This document shows, in pieces, positions 14,916 through 22,857 of a DNA stretch of 43,796 nucleotides. Position numbers and translations under genes: made by a program. How positions within the stretch are numbered: the first letter of the stretch is position 1; every line of letters starts with the position of its first letter. Origin of the DNA: CAYLPU01 sp964385635 (lineage in GTDB: Bacteria; Chloroflexota; Anaerolineae; B4-G1); NCBI GenBank assembly GCA_964385635.1, contig CAYLPU010000038.1:1-43796 (forward strand), in the 5' to 3' direction. Under the pieces are notes generated by a model. That model saw nothing but the letters and a program-made list of their open reading frames with translations. It was not told the origin of the DNA and did no database searches.

Positions 14916-16034
14916 ATGAGTAGAAAAGGTAAAAGACTGTTGGTACTTCTGGTAGCCATCCTGGCTTTGGGAGTCGGCGGGCTGGCGTTGGCCGCCTTTA
15001 ACGGCGACCCCACGCCCGAGGATATCCTGACCAACGTCGTCGAAACCCTGGACGCTGCCCAGGACGGCCACGCCGTGTTGCACATCGAGGCCGATACTCC
15101 CGAAAAGAGCGGTTGGGCCACCCTCGAGGTCTGGGGCAAGAAGCCGCCCGAGGGGGATCCCGATGCCCATCCGAAGTTCCGGGCCGAGGTGCGGGAGGCG
15201 AGCGAGGCAGAGGCCCAGGGTGCGGTGGCCGTCAGCGATGGGGCACAGTTCTGGCTCTACGTCCCGGCCCGCAACACCGTCTGGACGGGCGCGGTCGAAG
15301 AGATGCGCGACGTCGAAGAGATGCCCGCCTATGAAGGCGAGTTGCCTTTCGACTCCCCTCAGACATTCGTGGACTGGTTGCTGCAGGTCAGCGAGGTGAC
15401 GCTCCTGGGCACCGAGGAGATAGGGGGCCGTGAGGCATACACACTCCAGTTCGTGCCCCGCCCCGAGGAGCTGCCCGAGGTGGCGGCGACCGGAGGCACG
15501 GGGACGGCGTGGGTAGACCAGGCCCGCTGGGTGCCCTTGCAGGCGGCTTTCGACGGCGGCTCTATGGGCCAGGGCCAGGTGACGGCTGAACTGGTGGAAC
15601 TGGACGTGGGCCTGTCCGACGACCTGTTCACGTTCCAGATCCCAGACGGAGCCGAGGTAGTGCCGGTGGAGGACCAGGTGCCTCAGCACCTGAGCCTGGA
15701 CGAGGCCGAGGCTGACTTCGATCTACTGACGCCGTCCCACCTCCCCGAGGGCGCCGCGCTCGTTGACGTGATGAAGATGGGCGACGCCATCGTGCTCCGC
15801 TATGAGTCGGCCCAAGGGTCCTTCGCCGTCGGTCAGGGTACCGATGGGCGGGCCGTGGAGCCCCCTCCCGCTTCCGGCGAGCCCGTCTCGCTGCGGGGCA
15901 CCACGGGGACGCTCTTCGCCGATGAGGAGGGCACCAAAGTCTTTCTGGCGTGGACCGAGGACAGGCGGACCTTCACCGTGAGTGGGGCCATCTCCGGCGA
16001 GGAGGCGCTGCGGGTCGCCGAGTCCCTGCGATGA
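14916..16034 (+). CDS. LolA-like outer-surface protein with DUF4367-like C-terminus
   Basis: A 372-residue secreted or membrane-anchored protein. It has an N-terminal signal/anchor (RLLVLLVAILALGVGGLALAAF), then a LolA-like beta sheet region (about residues 28-235: DILTNVVETLDAAQDGHAVLHIE, REAYTLQFVPRPEELPEV, ATVWVDQ-type strands). The C-terminal third (FDLLTPSHLPEGAALVDVMKMGDAIVLRYES to the end) resembles DUF4367. Relatives are often anti-sigma or cell-surface sensor proteins. The ATG at 14916 has AAGGAGG; the frame is open to 14883. Its stop overlaps the fused MacB gene by four bases, so the two are coupled and likely work together. Confidence 0.85.
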   Translation: MSRKGKRLLVLLVAILALGVGGLALAAFNGDPTPEDILTNVVETLDAAQDGHAVLHIEADTPEKSGWATLEVWGKKPPEGDPDAHPKFRAEVREASEAEAQGAVAVSDGAQFWLYVPARNTVWTGAVEEMRDVEEMPAYEGELPFDSPQTFVDWLLQVSEVTLLGTEEIGGREAYTLQFVPRPEELPEVAATGGTGTAWVDQARWVPLQAAFDGGSMGQGQVTAELVELDVGLSDDLFTFQIPDGAEVVPVEDQVPQHLSLDEAEADFDLLTPSHLPEGAALVDVMKMGDAIVLRYESAQGSFAVGQGTDGRAVEPPPASGEPVSLRGTTGTLFADEEGTKVFLAWTEDRRTFTVSGAISGEEALRVAESLR

Positions 16035-18142
16035 CGGACCTGGCCGTCCTCACCCAGGGACTCACCCGCCACTACCGCATCGGCGAGGGTACGGTGGAGG
16101 CGCTGGCCGGTGTGGACCTGAGGGTGCGCCATGGTGAGTTCGTGGCCGTGGCCGGCGTCTCCGGCTCGGGAAAGTCCACGCTGCTGCACCTGGTGGGTGG
16201 CCTGGACCGGCCCACGGACGGCCAGGTGTGGGTGGACGGGGTCGAGTTAGGGTCGGCCGGGGAGGCCGAACTGACCCACCACCGCCGTCGGCGCGTCGGC
16301 TTCATCTTCCAGACCTTCAACCTGCTGCCGCGCCTGACCGCCCTGGAGAACGCCACCCTGCCCCTCATGTTCGCCGGCGTCCCGCGCCGGGAGCGAGAGG
16401 CCCAGGCCCGCGCTCTGCTGGAACAGGTGGGCCTGGGCCACCGGCTGGATCACTACCCGACACAACTTTCGGGGGGAGAGCAGCAGCGCGTGGCTATCGC
16501 CCGGGCACTGGTGCACGACCCGGCCGTCATCCTGGCCGACGAGCCCACGGGCAACCTGGACACCCAAACGGGCGCGGGGATCCTGACCCTCCTGCGCCAG
16601 CTGAACCGGGAGCGCGGCGTGACGGTGCTCCTGGTCACCCATGACCCCGCCGCGGCCGGTGTCGCCGACCGGGTGATCCACCTGCGCGACGGCCGTGTCG
16701 AGCGCGTCGAGGAAAGCGAGCAGAGGAGCAAGGGGGCAAGGGGGCAGGGGGGTGGGGGAGCCGAGGAGCTTAGGAGATCTCCTCTGCACCCCAGCACCCC
16801 AGCACCCCGGCACACTAGGTTGCGCCTGGCCGATCTGCTGCGCAGCGCCTTCGCCAACTTTAGCCGACGTATCGTGCGCAGCGGTCTGACCGTCACCGGC
16901 GTTTTCGTCGGCATCATCACCATCGTGGCTATGCTCTCGGTGGCGGTAGGCGTGGAGATGGAAGTGCAGCGCAACATCGAGGCGATGGGGCTGGAATCGG
17001 TCTTCGTCACGCCGCCCCGCGCCGAAACCGGCGGTTTTGCCCCCTACGCTGAGACCCGACCAGGTGCGTCCATCGTCTCGCCACAACACATGGAGGCCGG
17101 CGGTTTCGACTCTTACGCGGATTCCCGACCGGAAGTGCCCATCACCCCGGCGACGGTAGAAACGCTGCGCCGGATGCCCGAGGTGGCCAGCGTCGCCCCG
17201 CTGGTGGATTTGCCCTCGTACCTGGACTTGCGCGTGAAGTGGGGCGAGCGGGCAGCCCCGGCCCGGGTGCAAAGCAGCACGGAACAGCTCGGCCCCTTTG
17301 AGGGATCATCGCAGGTGCTGGCTGGAAGGCAACTGGACCCCGGCGAGGCGCGAGGCGTCGTCCTCTCTGCACGACTGGCCCGCGACCTGGGCATCGGCGA
17401 CTACGGTGCGCTGGTGGGGCAGGTGGTGACGCTCACCGTGCGCCTGCCTCGCGGCGAGACCGGGGAGTTCCCCGTGACGGTGCTGGGCGTGGAGGAGGGA
17501 CGTCGGAGCGCCATCGAACTGGGCGTAGAGGATGCTGCGGATATCAAACGCTGGTGGTACGGGCAACCCGACCTGCTGGAAACGCGGGGCTACGACGGCC
17601 TGGTGGTCAAGGCCAAGAGCCTGGCGGCGGTGCCGGCGGTGGAGGACCAGGTCAAGGCTATGGGCTTCCAGGCCCGCTCCCTGCGCACCTTCCTCGACCT
17701 GGCGAACCGGATCTTCGCCGTGCTCAACACCCTGCTGGGGTCGGTGGGCGGCCTGGCCCTGTTCGTGGCTGCCCTGGGTGTCACCAACACGATGATCATG
17801 GCCGTCTACGAACGGACGCGCGAGATCGGCATCATGAAGGCCATCGGTGCATCACGATGGGACGTGCTGCGGCTCTTCATCGTCGAGGCGGCACTGATCG
17901 GCTTTCTGGGAGGCGTCCTGGGCCTGGCGCTGGGAACGCTGCTGGGGCGCGGGGTGAACTGGGCCGCCCACTGGTATCTGGAGTCCGAGGGGGTGCAGGG
18001 CATCGGCTCCCTGTCCGTGGTGCCCTGGTGGCTGGCCCTGGGCGCGGTCTCCTTCGGGACACTGGTCGGGTTGGCAGCCGGGGTCTACCCGGCTTCCCGG
18101 GCCGCCCGGCTGGATCCGGTGGCGGCCCTGCGGTACGAGTGA
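16031..18142 (+). CDS. Fused MacB-type ABC protein (ATPase plus FtsX permease)
   Basis: A 703-residue protein. Residues 1-228 are the ATPase: Walker A VSGSGKST, FIFQTFNLLPRL, signature LSGGEQQRVAIARAL, Walker B VILADEPTGNLD, switch LLVTHD. Residues about 265-703 are the permease: first helix (LTVTGVFVGIITIVAMLSVAVG), periplasmic MacB domain, then three helices with YERTREIGIMKAIGASRWD and the C-terminal DPVAALRYE. Between the halves, residues 230-260 are encoded by a G-rich/C-rich repeat block (16721-16812). The periplasmic part carries a near-duplicate 20-residue segment (17021-17080 and 17090-17149). The ATG at 16031 overlaps the upstream gene (ATGA). A fusion at a repeat, rather than ancestral MacB architecture, is possible. 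Confidence 0.93.
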   Translation: MTDLAVLTQGLTRHYRIGEGTVEALAGVDLRVRHGEFVAVAGVSGSGKSTLLHLVGGLDRPTDGQVWVDGVELGSAGEAELTHHRRRRVGFIFQTFNLLPRLTALENATLPLMFAGVPRREREAQARALLEQVGLGHRLDHYPTQLSGGEQQRVAIARALVHDPAVILADEPTGNLDTQTGAGILTLLRQLNRERGVTVLLVTHDPAAAGVADRVIHLRDGRVERVEESEQRSKGARGQGGGGAEELRRSPLHPSTPAPRHTRLRLADLLRSAFANFSRRIVRSGLTVTGVFVGIITIVAMLSVAVGVEMEVQRNIEAMGLESVFVTPPRAETGGFAPYAETRPGASIVSPQHMEAGGFDSYADSRPEVPITPATVETLRRMPEVASVAPLVDLPSYLDLRVKWGERAAPARVQSSTEQLGPFEGSSQVLAGRQLDPGEARGVVLSARLARDLGIGDYGALVGQVVTLTVRLPRGETGEFPVTVLGVEEGRRSAIELGVEDAADIKRWWYGQPDLLETRGYDGLVVKAKSLAAVPAVEDQVKAMGFQARSLRTFLDLANRIFAVLNTLLGSVGGLALFVAALGVTNTMIMAVYERTREIGIMKAIGASRWDVLRLFIVEAALIGFLGGVLGLALGTLLGRGVNWAAHWYLESEGVQGIGSLSVVPWWLALGAVSFGTLVGLAAGVYPASRAARLDPVAALRYE
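16721..16812. repeat. G-rich/C-rich repeat block coding for the MacB linker
   Basis: AGCAAGGGGGCAAGGGGGC is followed by GGGGGGTGGGGGAG, then a palindrome AGGAGATCTCCT, then repeated GCACCCCA units. It has the look of an intergenic repeat but is translated in frame as a Gly/Arg/Pro/Ser linker between ATPase and permease. Confidence 0.7.
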
Positions 18143-18360
18143 AGTAGTCGGTTAGTCTGGTAGTCTAATAGTCAGTTGGTCGGCGAGATGATCGCAGGAA
18201 ATTGGTAGATTGCTACATAAGTATAGCCACAGATGGCCTGGCTGGGCTGATTAGTGGTATAATACGGACGAAAATCAGTTCCTTTCCCAATCCGCTGTAG
18301 TGCTGTGGGCGCAAGACAGACTTTCCGAGAAAGATCATCAATTATACGGGGAGATAGAAA

Positions 18361-18760
18361 ATGAGAATCACCGTCTTGAACGGAAGCCCCAAGGGTGACA
18401 TTGAGCGTCACCATGCAATACGTCCACTATATCCAGAAAAAGTTTCCCCAGCACTAACTGAAAATCCTCAACGTCGCGCAGAGAATCAAAAGGCTCGAAC
18501 CGGTGACTTTGAGAGAGTTCGAGTACAATCCCGGCGCTGCGGAGACCAAAGTTGACGCGGGCGGCAAAAAGATACTGATCGTCACAGACGCCGAAGCAGG
18601 CCAAACGAATCTGCTATGACTTTCCCCAAAAAGACGTCAGGACGAGAATGATCAACGCTGTCGTCCCATTGCTACTGAGAATACCGGGGTTCAGGAAGGA
18701 ATTTGCCAGGAGGATAAAGTCGGGGATGATCAGGCCGTATCAGAAGATTCTTGAGTCTGA
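18361..18760 (+). pseudogene. NADPH-dependent flavodoxin-family reductase, decayed
   Basis: The 5' end encodes MRITVLNGSPKGD, the FMN-phosphate loop of flavodoxin-like reductases. A shift of frame then gives SVTMQYVHYIQKKFPQH, an in-frame TAA, and LKILNVAQRIKRLE. Further fragments are LREFEYNPGAAETKVDAGG (about 18509-18565) and ICYDFPQKDVRTRMINAVV to MIRPYQKILES (about 18613-18758), a typical C-terminus of this family. The middle of the normal protein is missing. At least two frameshifts, one stop and a large deletion make it non-functional. A TATAAT at 18258-18263 upstream may now drive the response regulator. Confidence 0.82.
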
Positions 18761-18784
18761 ACAGCAGGAGAGGGGACGCACACA

Positions 18785-19480
18785 ATGGCTTTCCAAACGA
18801 TCCTCGTCGTAGACGACGAACCTCACATCGTTGAGGTCGTACAGGACTACTTGAAGCAGGCTGGCTACCGGGTGCTTACTGCCCGCGACGGCCAGACGGC
18901 CCTGACCCTGGCCCGTCACGAACACCCTGATTTGATCGTCCTCGACCTTATGTTGCCGGGAGGGCTGGATGGCCTGGACGTCTGCCGTCACGTGCGCCAG
19001 GACCCAGGTCTGGCCGACGTGCCCATCATCATGCTGACCGCCCGCATCGAAGAGACGGACCGGCTCATCGGCCTGGAGTTGGGGGCCGACGACTACGTGA
19101 CCAAGCCCTTCAGCCCCCGCGAAGTGGTGGCCCGCGTACGGACAGTGCTGCGCCGTGCCAGGCGCAACGGCCCGCCACCAGGCATCGTCCGCGTCGGGGA
19201 ACTGGCGGTGGATTTGACCAATCGCAGTGTGACCATCGGTGAGCAGTCGATCTCTCTCACACCCACCGAGTTCGATCTGCTGGCCGTTATGGCCCGTAAC
19301 CCCGGCCGTCCTTTCACTCGGGCTCAACTCATGGATCTGGTCTATAACGTGGCTTATGCTGGCTACGACCGGGCCATCGACTCACACATCAAGAACCTGC
19401 GCCGCAAGATCGAGCCCGACCCCCGTGAGCCGCGCTACGTCCTCACCGTCTACGGCGTGGGCTACAAGCTGGCGGATTGA
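18785..19480 (+). CDS. OmpR/PhoB-family response regulator
   Basis: A 231-residue two-domain regulator. The receiver domain (1-120) has the acidic pocket at Asp10/Asp11 (VVDDEP), phospho-acceptor Asp54 (IVLDLMLPGG), Thr87 region (MLTAR) and Lys108 (YVTKPFSPRE). The C-terminal winged helix (about 135-231) carries LTPTEFDLLAVMARNPGRPFTRAQL and VDSHIKNLRRKIEPDP-type recognition helix and wing (IDSHIKNLRRKI, YVLTVYGVGYKL). It is followed 29 bases later by its histidine kinase and then by an ABC exporter pair, which it probably controls. GGAGAGGGG precedes the ATG. Confidence 0.97.
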   Translation: MAFQTILVVDDEPHIVEVVQDYLKQAGYRVLTARDGQTALTLARHEHPDLIVLDLMLPGGLDGLDVCRHVRQDPGLADVPIIMLTARIEETDRLIGLELGADDYVTKPFSPREVVARVRTVLRRARRNGPPPGIVRVGELAVDLTNRSVTIGEQSISLTPTEFDLLAVMARNPGRPFTRAQLMDLVYNVAYAGYDRAIDSHIKNLRRKIEPDPREPRYVLTVYGVGYKLAD

Positions 19481-19509
19481 GGATTCAAGATTCTGGGGAG
19501 GCTGGCACA

Positions 19510-20928
19510 ATGGCTCGACAAATCCGCAAATCTGACATCACCAAATCCAAAATCAAAAGGTTCCACGTCCGGCTTTTCTGGCAACTCATCATTGCTTTCA
19601 CCCTGGTCACTATACTGGTCGGAGGTGGGATGTTCCTGGCCGGCCGTGCTATTTTGAGCAGTGTGGAATCCTTTGCCCGTGACCATCCCTCAGTTACGAC
19701 GCACCTCTGGACCGATCGTCTGGCCGACTACTACGACCAGCAATCCAGTTGGGAGGGGGTTGATACCCTGATCGCTGGCTATCCTTGTGGCCCCGGTTGG
19801 GGTCCCTGGGACCAGGGTTGGCAGATGGACTACGTCCTGGCCACAGTTGACGGCACGATAGTGTCTGCCAGCGATGGTGAGCGAGTGGGCCAGTCCCTGA
19901 GACCTGCGGATTTGGCTCTGGCCGCCCCCATTACGACAAACAACCAACAGGTCGGTCTACTGCTCCTGCCTCCATTCACCTACTTTGGGGCGGAACCTCC
20001 GGGTGTAGTCAAGCACGCTTTGCAGCGCTTCCTGAAGGCTGGACTGGTCATCGGGGTCTTTACTTTGATCGTTGGACTGGTCCTCTCGCGTGGCATAAGC
20101 CGGCCGTTGGTGAATCTGACGGAGGCAACCCGGGCCGTGGCTTCTGGCGATCTCAGCGTGCGTGTTCCCGTTCACTACCATGATGGAGAGATGAGAGAGT
20201 TGGCCGTCGCCTTCAACGCTATGGCCGAGGATCTGGCCCACGCCGACGAGTTGCGTCGCAATATGACGGCCGACGTGGCCCACGAGTTGCGTACACCCCT
20301 CAGTGTCATCCGGGGCAAGCTGGAGGGCGTGCTGGATGGGGTGTACCCCGCCACTCCCGAGCATCTGGAGCCCATCTTGGAGGAGACCGAGTTGCTGACC
20401 CACCTGGTGGAGGACCTGCGCTTGCTGGCCCTGGCCGAGGCGGGTCAACTATCCCTGGAAAAGCGGGCCATGGACGTGGGCGACTTGCTACGGGATGCCC
20501 AGGTCAACTTTGGCCCCCAGGCAGCCGACCGGGGCGTGACGCTGTCGCTCGACCTGCCCTCAGAACTCCCACGAGTGATGGCCGACTGGCGCCGCGTCGC
20601 CCAGGTGCTAGGCAACCTGCTGACCAACGCGCTGCGCCACACGCCAGAAGGGGGTTGCGTGACTCTGTCCGCAGCCGAAGGGGTGGCTGGGGGGGGTATG
20701 GTAGAGGTGACGGTGGCCGATACCGGGACAGGCATCCCTCCCGATGACCTGCCCTACATCTTCGAGCGATTCTGGCGCGGAGAAAAGTCCCGTTCGCGGG
20801 CTGGCGGCGAGACCGGGCTGGGGCTAGCGATTGCCAGGCAACTCGTGGAGATGCACGGGGGGATGATTCGCGTGGAAAGCGCGCCTGGTGAGGGATCGAA
20901 GTTTAAGTTTACGTTGCCTACGAATTGA
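19510..20928 (+). CDS. Sensor histidine kinase, partner of the OmpR-type regulator
   Basis: A 472-residue kinase with two membrane helices (WQLIIAFTLVTILVGGGMFLAG and VIGVFTLIVGLVLSRGI), an extracytoplasmic sensor of about 130 residues between them, a HAMP domain (RPLVNLTEATRAVASGDLSVRV), HisKA with His258 (ADVAHELRTPLSV) and HATPase_c (NLLTNALRHTPEGG, ADTGTGIPPDDLPYIFERFWRG, GLGLAIARQLVEMHGG). The ATG at 19510 has GGGGAGG upstream; TTG at 19477 is less likely. The first 20 codons (AAATCCGCAAATCTGACATC) resemble simple intergenic sequence seen before the glycosidase gene. It likely responds to an envelope or drug signal and acts on the regulator at 18785. Confidence 0.95.
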   Translation: MARQIRKSDITKSKIKRFHVRLFWQLIIAFTLVTILVGGGMFLAGRAILSSVESFARDHPSVTTHLWTDRLADYYDQQSSWEGVDTLIAGYPCGPGWGPWDQGWQMDYVLATVDGTIVSASDGERVGQSLRPADLALAAPITTNNQQVGLLLLPPFTYFGAEPPGVVKHALQRFLKAGLVIGVFTLIVGLVLSRGISRPLVNLTEATRAVASGDLSVRVPVHYHDGEMRELAVAFNAMAEDLAHADELRRNMTADVAHELRTPLSVIRGKLEGVLDGVYPATPEHLEPILEETELLTHLVEDLRLLALAEAGQLSLEKRAMDVGDLLRDAQVNFGPQAADRGVTLSLDLPSELPRVMADWRRVAQVLGNLLTNALRHTPEGGCVTLSAAEGVAGGGMVEVTVADTGTGIPPDDLPYIFERFWRGEKSRSRAGGETGLGLAIARQLVEMHGGMIRVESAPGEGSKFKFTLPTN

Positions 20929-20960
20929 GAAACCGGGTTTTTCGGAAAAAACCCGGTTTC
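20929..20960. repeat. Palindromic repeat (family 1, copy 2)
   Basis: GAAACCGGGTTTTT (20929-20942) and its complement AAAAACCCGGTTTC (20947-20960), starting directly after the kinase stop codon. It is the intergenic counterpart of the palindrome at 273-304. It could form a terminator-like hairpin, but the exporter genes follow closely. Confidence 0.85.
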
Positions 20961-20981
20961 TAATCTCGAAAGGAAGCAAGA

Positions 20982-22769
20982 ATGAGATCACTGCGACGTA
21001 TGGTGCACTTTGTCAGACCCTATAGGATGCAAGCCATCCTGTCAATGACGCTGTTGCTTGGCGTGGTCATTGCGGACCTACTGATCCCACGCTTGACCCA
21101 ACGGGTCATAGATGATGGCATTGCTAAGCAAGACATGGGGATGATCGTGAGCACCGCTCTGCTGATGCTTGGGGCAGCCATCCTCAGCGCCCTATTTGCT
21201 GTCGGCAACACGCTGCTCTCGGTACGGGTGGCACAGGATGTGGGGGCAGACTTGCGCAGCGTAATCGTCAGAAAGGTCCAGACGTTCTCGTTTGGCAACC
21301 TGGACCGTATCCAGACGGGGCAACTGTTGGTGCGCGCGACGAGCGATGTGAGCCAGGTGCAGATGATCGTGCAGATGTCCCTGCGCATGCTGACCCGCGC
21401 GCCGTTGTGGATGATCGGCAGTGTGGTCATGTTGATCACGACCAGCACGCGGTTGGCATTGCTGATGCTGGCGCTGCTACCGGTGATTTTGGGGATAATC
21501 TGGTTTTTCCTTACCAGGGCACGCCCGCTCTTTTTGTCGGTGCAGGAAAAACTGGATCGGTTGAACCAGGTTCTGCAGGAGAATATGGCAGGCGTGCGCG
21601 TGGTCAAAGCGTTCGTGCGCGTCGAGCACGAAAACGGTCGCTTCGATCAGGCCAATCGTGACTTAACGGTCGAGAACGTCAAGGTGATGCAACTCATCGC
21701 CACGCTGATTCCCGCTATGCTGTTCCTCGTCAATCTAGGTGTAGTGGGCGTCATCTGGTTTGGCGGCAAGTTGACCGTCGCCGGGGATTTTACTGTGGGC
21801 GAGATCGTGGCCTCAATCAACTATATGGCCTTTTCACTTTTCCCGATGATGATGCTGGGAGGCATGGTTGGGCCACTCTCCGCCGCCGATGCCTCCGCCG
21901 GGCGCATCTGGGAAGTGTTGGATAGTGCCGCCGACGTACAAAACCGCCTGCAAGCACGGGCCCTGCCCGACGTCGCGGGGCGCGTGGCCTTTGAAGACGT
22001 CACATTCAGTTACGACAGTAGTAACGACTTTAGTCATTCTGGTGGTGCAAGAGCGACTGAAGTCGCCACTACGCCCGACGAACCAGTGCTCAAGAACATC
22101 AGTCTGGTGGCCGAGCCGGGGCAGACGGTGGCGATCTTGGGCGCAACCGGTTCAGGCAAATCTAGCCTCATCCACCTGGTTCCCCGCTTTTACGACGTGT
22201 CGGAAGGCCGGGTGACATTGGACGGTGTGGACGTGCGCGACCTGCCGCTGGACGCGCTGCGCACCCAGGTGGGCATCGCGCTACAGGAGACAGTGCTGTT
22301 CAGCGGCACTGTCCGCGACAACATCCGCTACGGGCGGGCCGACGCGACAGAGGAAGAGATCGTCGCCGCGGCCAAGGCCGCCCAGGCCCACGGGTTTGTC
22401 TCCGCCTTCCCCGACGGCTACGACACGTTCGTCGGCCAGCGGGGAGCGAATCTATCGGGTGGCCAGAAGCAGCGCATCGCCATCGCCCGCGCGCTGCTGG
22501 TGCAGCCGAAAGTCCTCATCCTGGACGATAGCACCAGCGCCGTAGACGTGGAGACAGAGACCAAAATCCAGGCTGCGCTGGAAGACCTGATGGTTGGGCG
22601 TACCTGTTTCGTCATCGCACAGCGCATCAGCACGGTGCTCAACGCCGACAAGATTGTAGTGCTGGATCGGGGACAAATTGCCGCTACGGGAACACACACG
22701 GAACTGGTGGCGTCCAGTCCCATCTATCGGGAAATCTATGAATCGCAGTTGGGAAACAATCATGCGTGA
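20982..22769 (+). CDS. ABC exporter half-transporter with degenerate ATP site (TM287/BmrC-like)
   Basis: A 595-residue half-transporter with six membrane helices (residues 1-310) and a C-terminal ATPase: Walker A ATGSGKSS, signature LSGGQKQRIAIARALL, Walker B VLILDDSTSAVD. The catalytic Glu after Walker B is Asp, as in the degenerate-site subunit of heterodimeric exporters such as TM287/288 and BmrCD. The next gene has the canonical Glu, so the two should form a heterodimer exporting drugs or lipids (family knowledge; substrate unknown). Residues 346-364, next to the A-loop Tyr344, are encoded by palindrome copy B. The position of the gene after a two-component system suggests regulated expression. 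Confidence 0.95.
   Translation: MRSLRRMVHFVRPYRMQAILSMTLLLGVVIADLLIPRLTQRVIDDGIAKQDMGMIVSTALLMLGAAILSALFAVGNTLLSVRVAQDVGADLRSVIVRKVQTFSFGNLDRIQTGQLLVRATSDVSQVQMIVQMSLRMLTRAPLWMIGSVVMLITTSTRLALLMLALLPVILGIIWFFLTRARPLFLSVQEKLDRLNQVLQENMAGVRVVKAFVRVEHENGRFDQANRDLTVENVKVMQLIATLIPAMLFLVNLGVVGVIWFGGKLTVAGDFTVGEIVASINYMAFSLFPMMMLGGMVGPLSAADASAGRIWEVLDSAADVQNRLQARALPDVAGRVAFEDVTFSYDSSNDFSHSGGARATEVATTPDEPVLKNISLVAEPGQTVAILGATGSGKSSLIHLVPRFYDVSEGRVTLDGVDVRDLPLDALRTQVGIALQETVLFSGTVRDNIRYGRADATEEEIVAAAKAAQAHGFVSAFPDGYDTFVGQRGANLSGGQKQRIAIARALLVQPKVLILDDSTSAVDVETETKIQAALEDLMVGRTCFVIAQRISTVLNADKIVVLDRGQIAATGTHTELVASSPIYREIYESQLGNNHA
22018..22072. repeat. Palindromic repeat (family 2, copy B) inside an ABC transporter gene
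   Basis: The left arm at 22018-22038 starts GTAGTAACGACTTTAGTC; the right arm at 22052-22072 ends CGACTGAAGTCGCCACTAC. Arms match at about 16 of 21 positions and resemble copies A and C. Translated in frame as SSNDFSHSGGARATEVATT, it falls in the loop between the A-loop tyrosine and PVLKNISLVAEPGQ of the nucleotide-binding domain. Confidence 0.85.
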
Positions 22770-22857
22770 TGAGTGAGGCGTGAAACGTAAGAAAATCACG
22801 CATCACGGTTCACGGTTCACGGTCACGTTTCTTATTTCGTCAAGGAAGGATCGCTCG

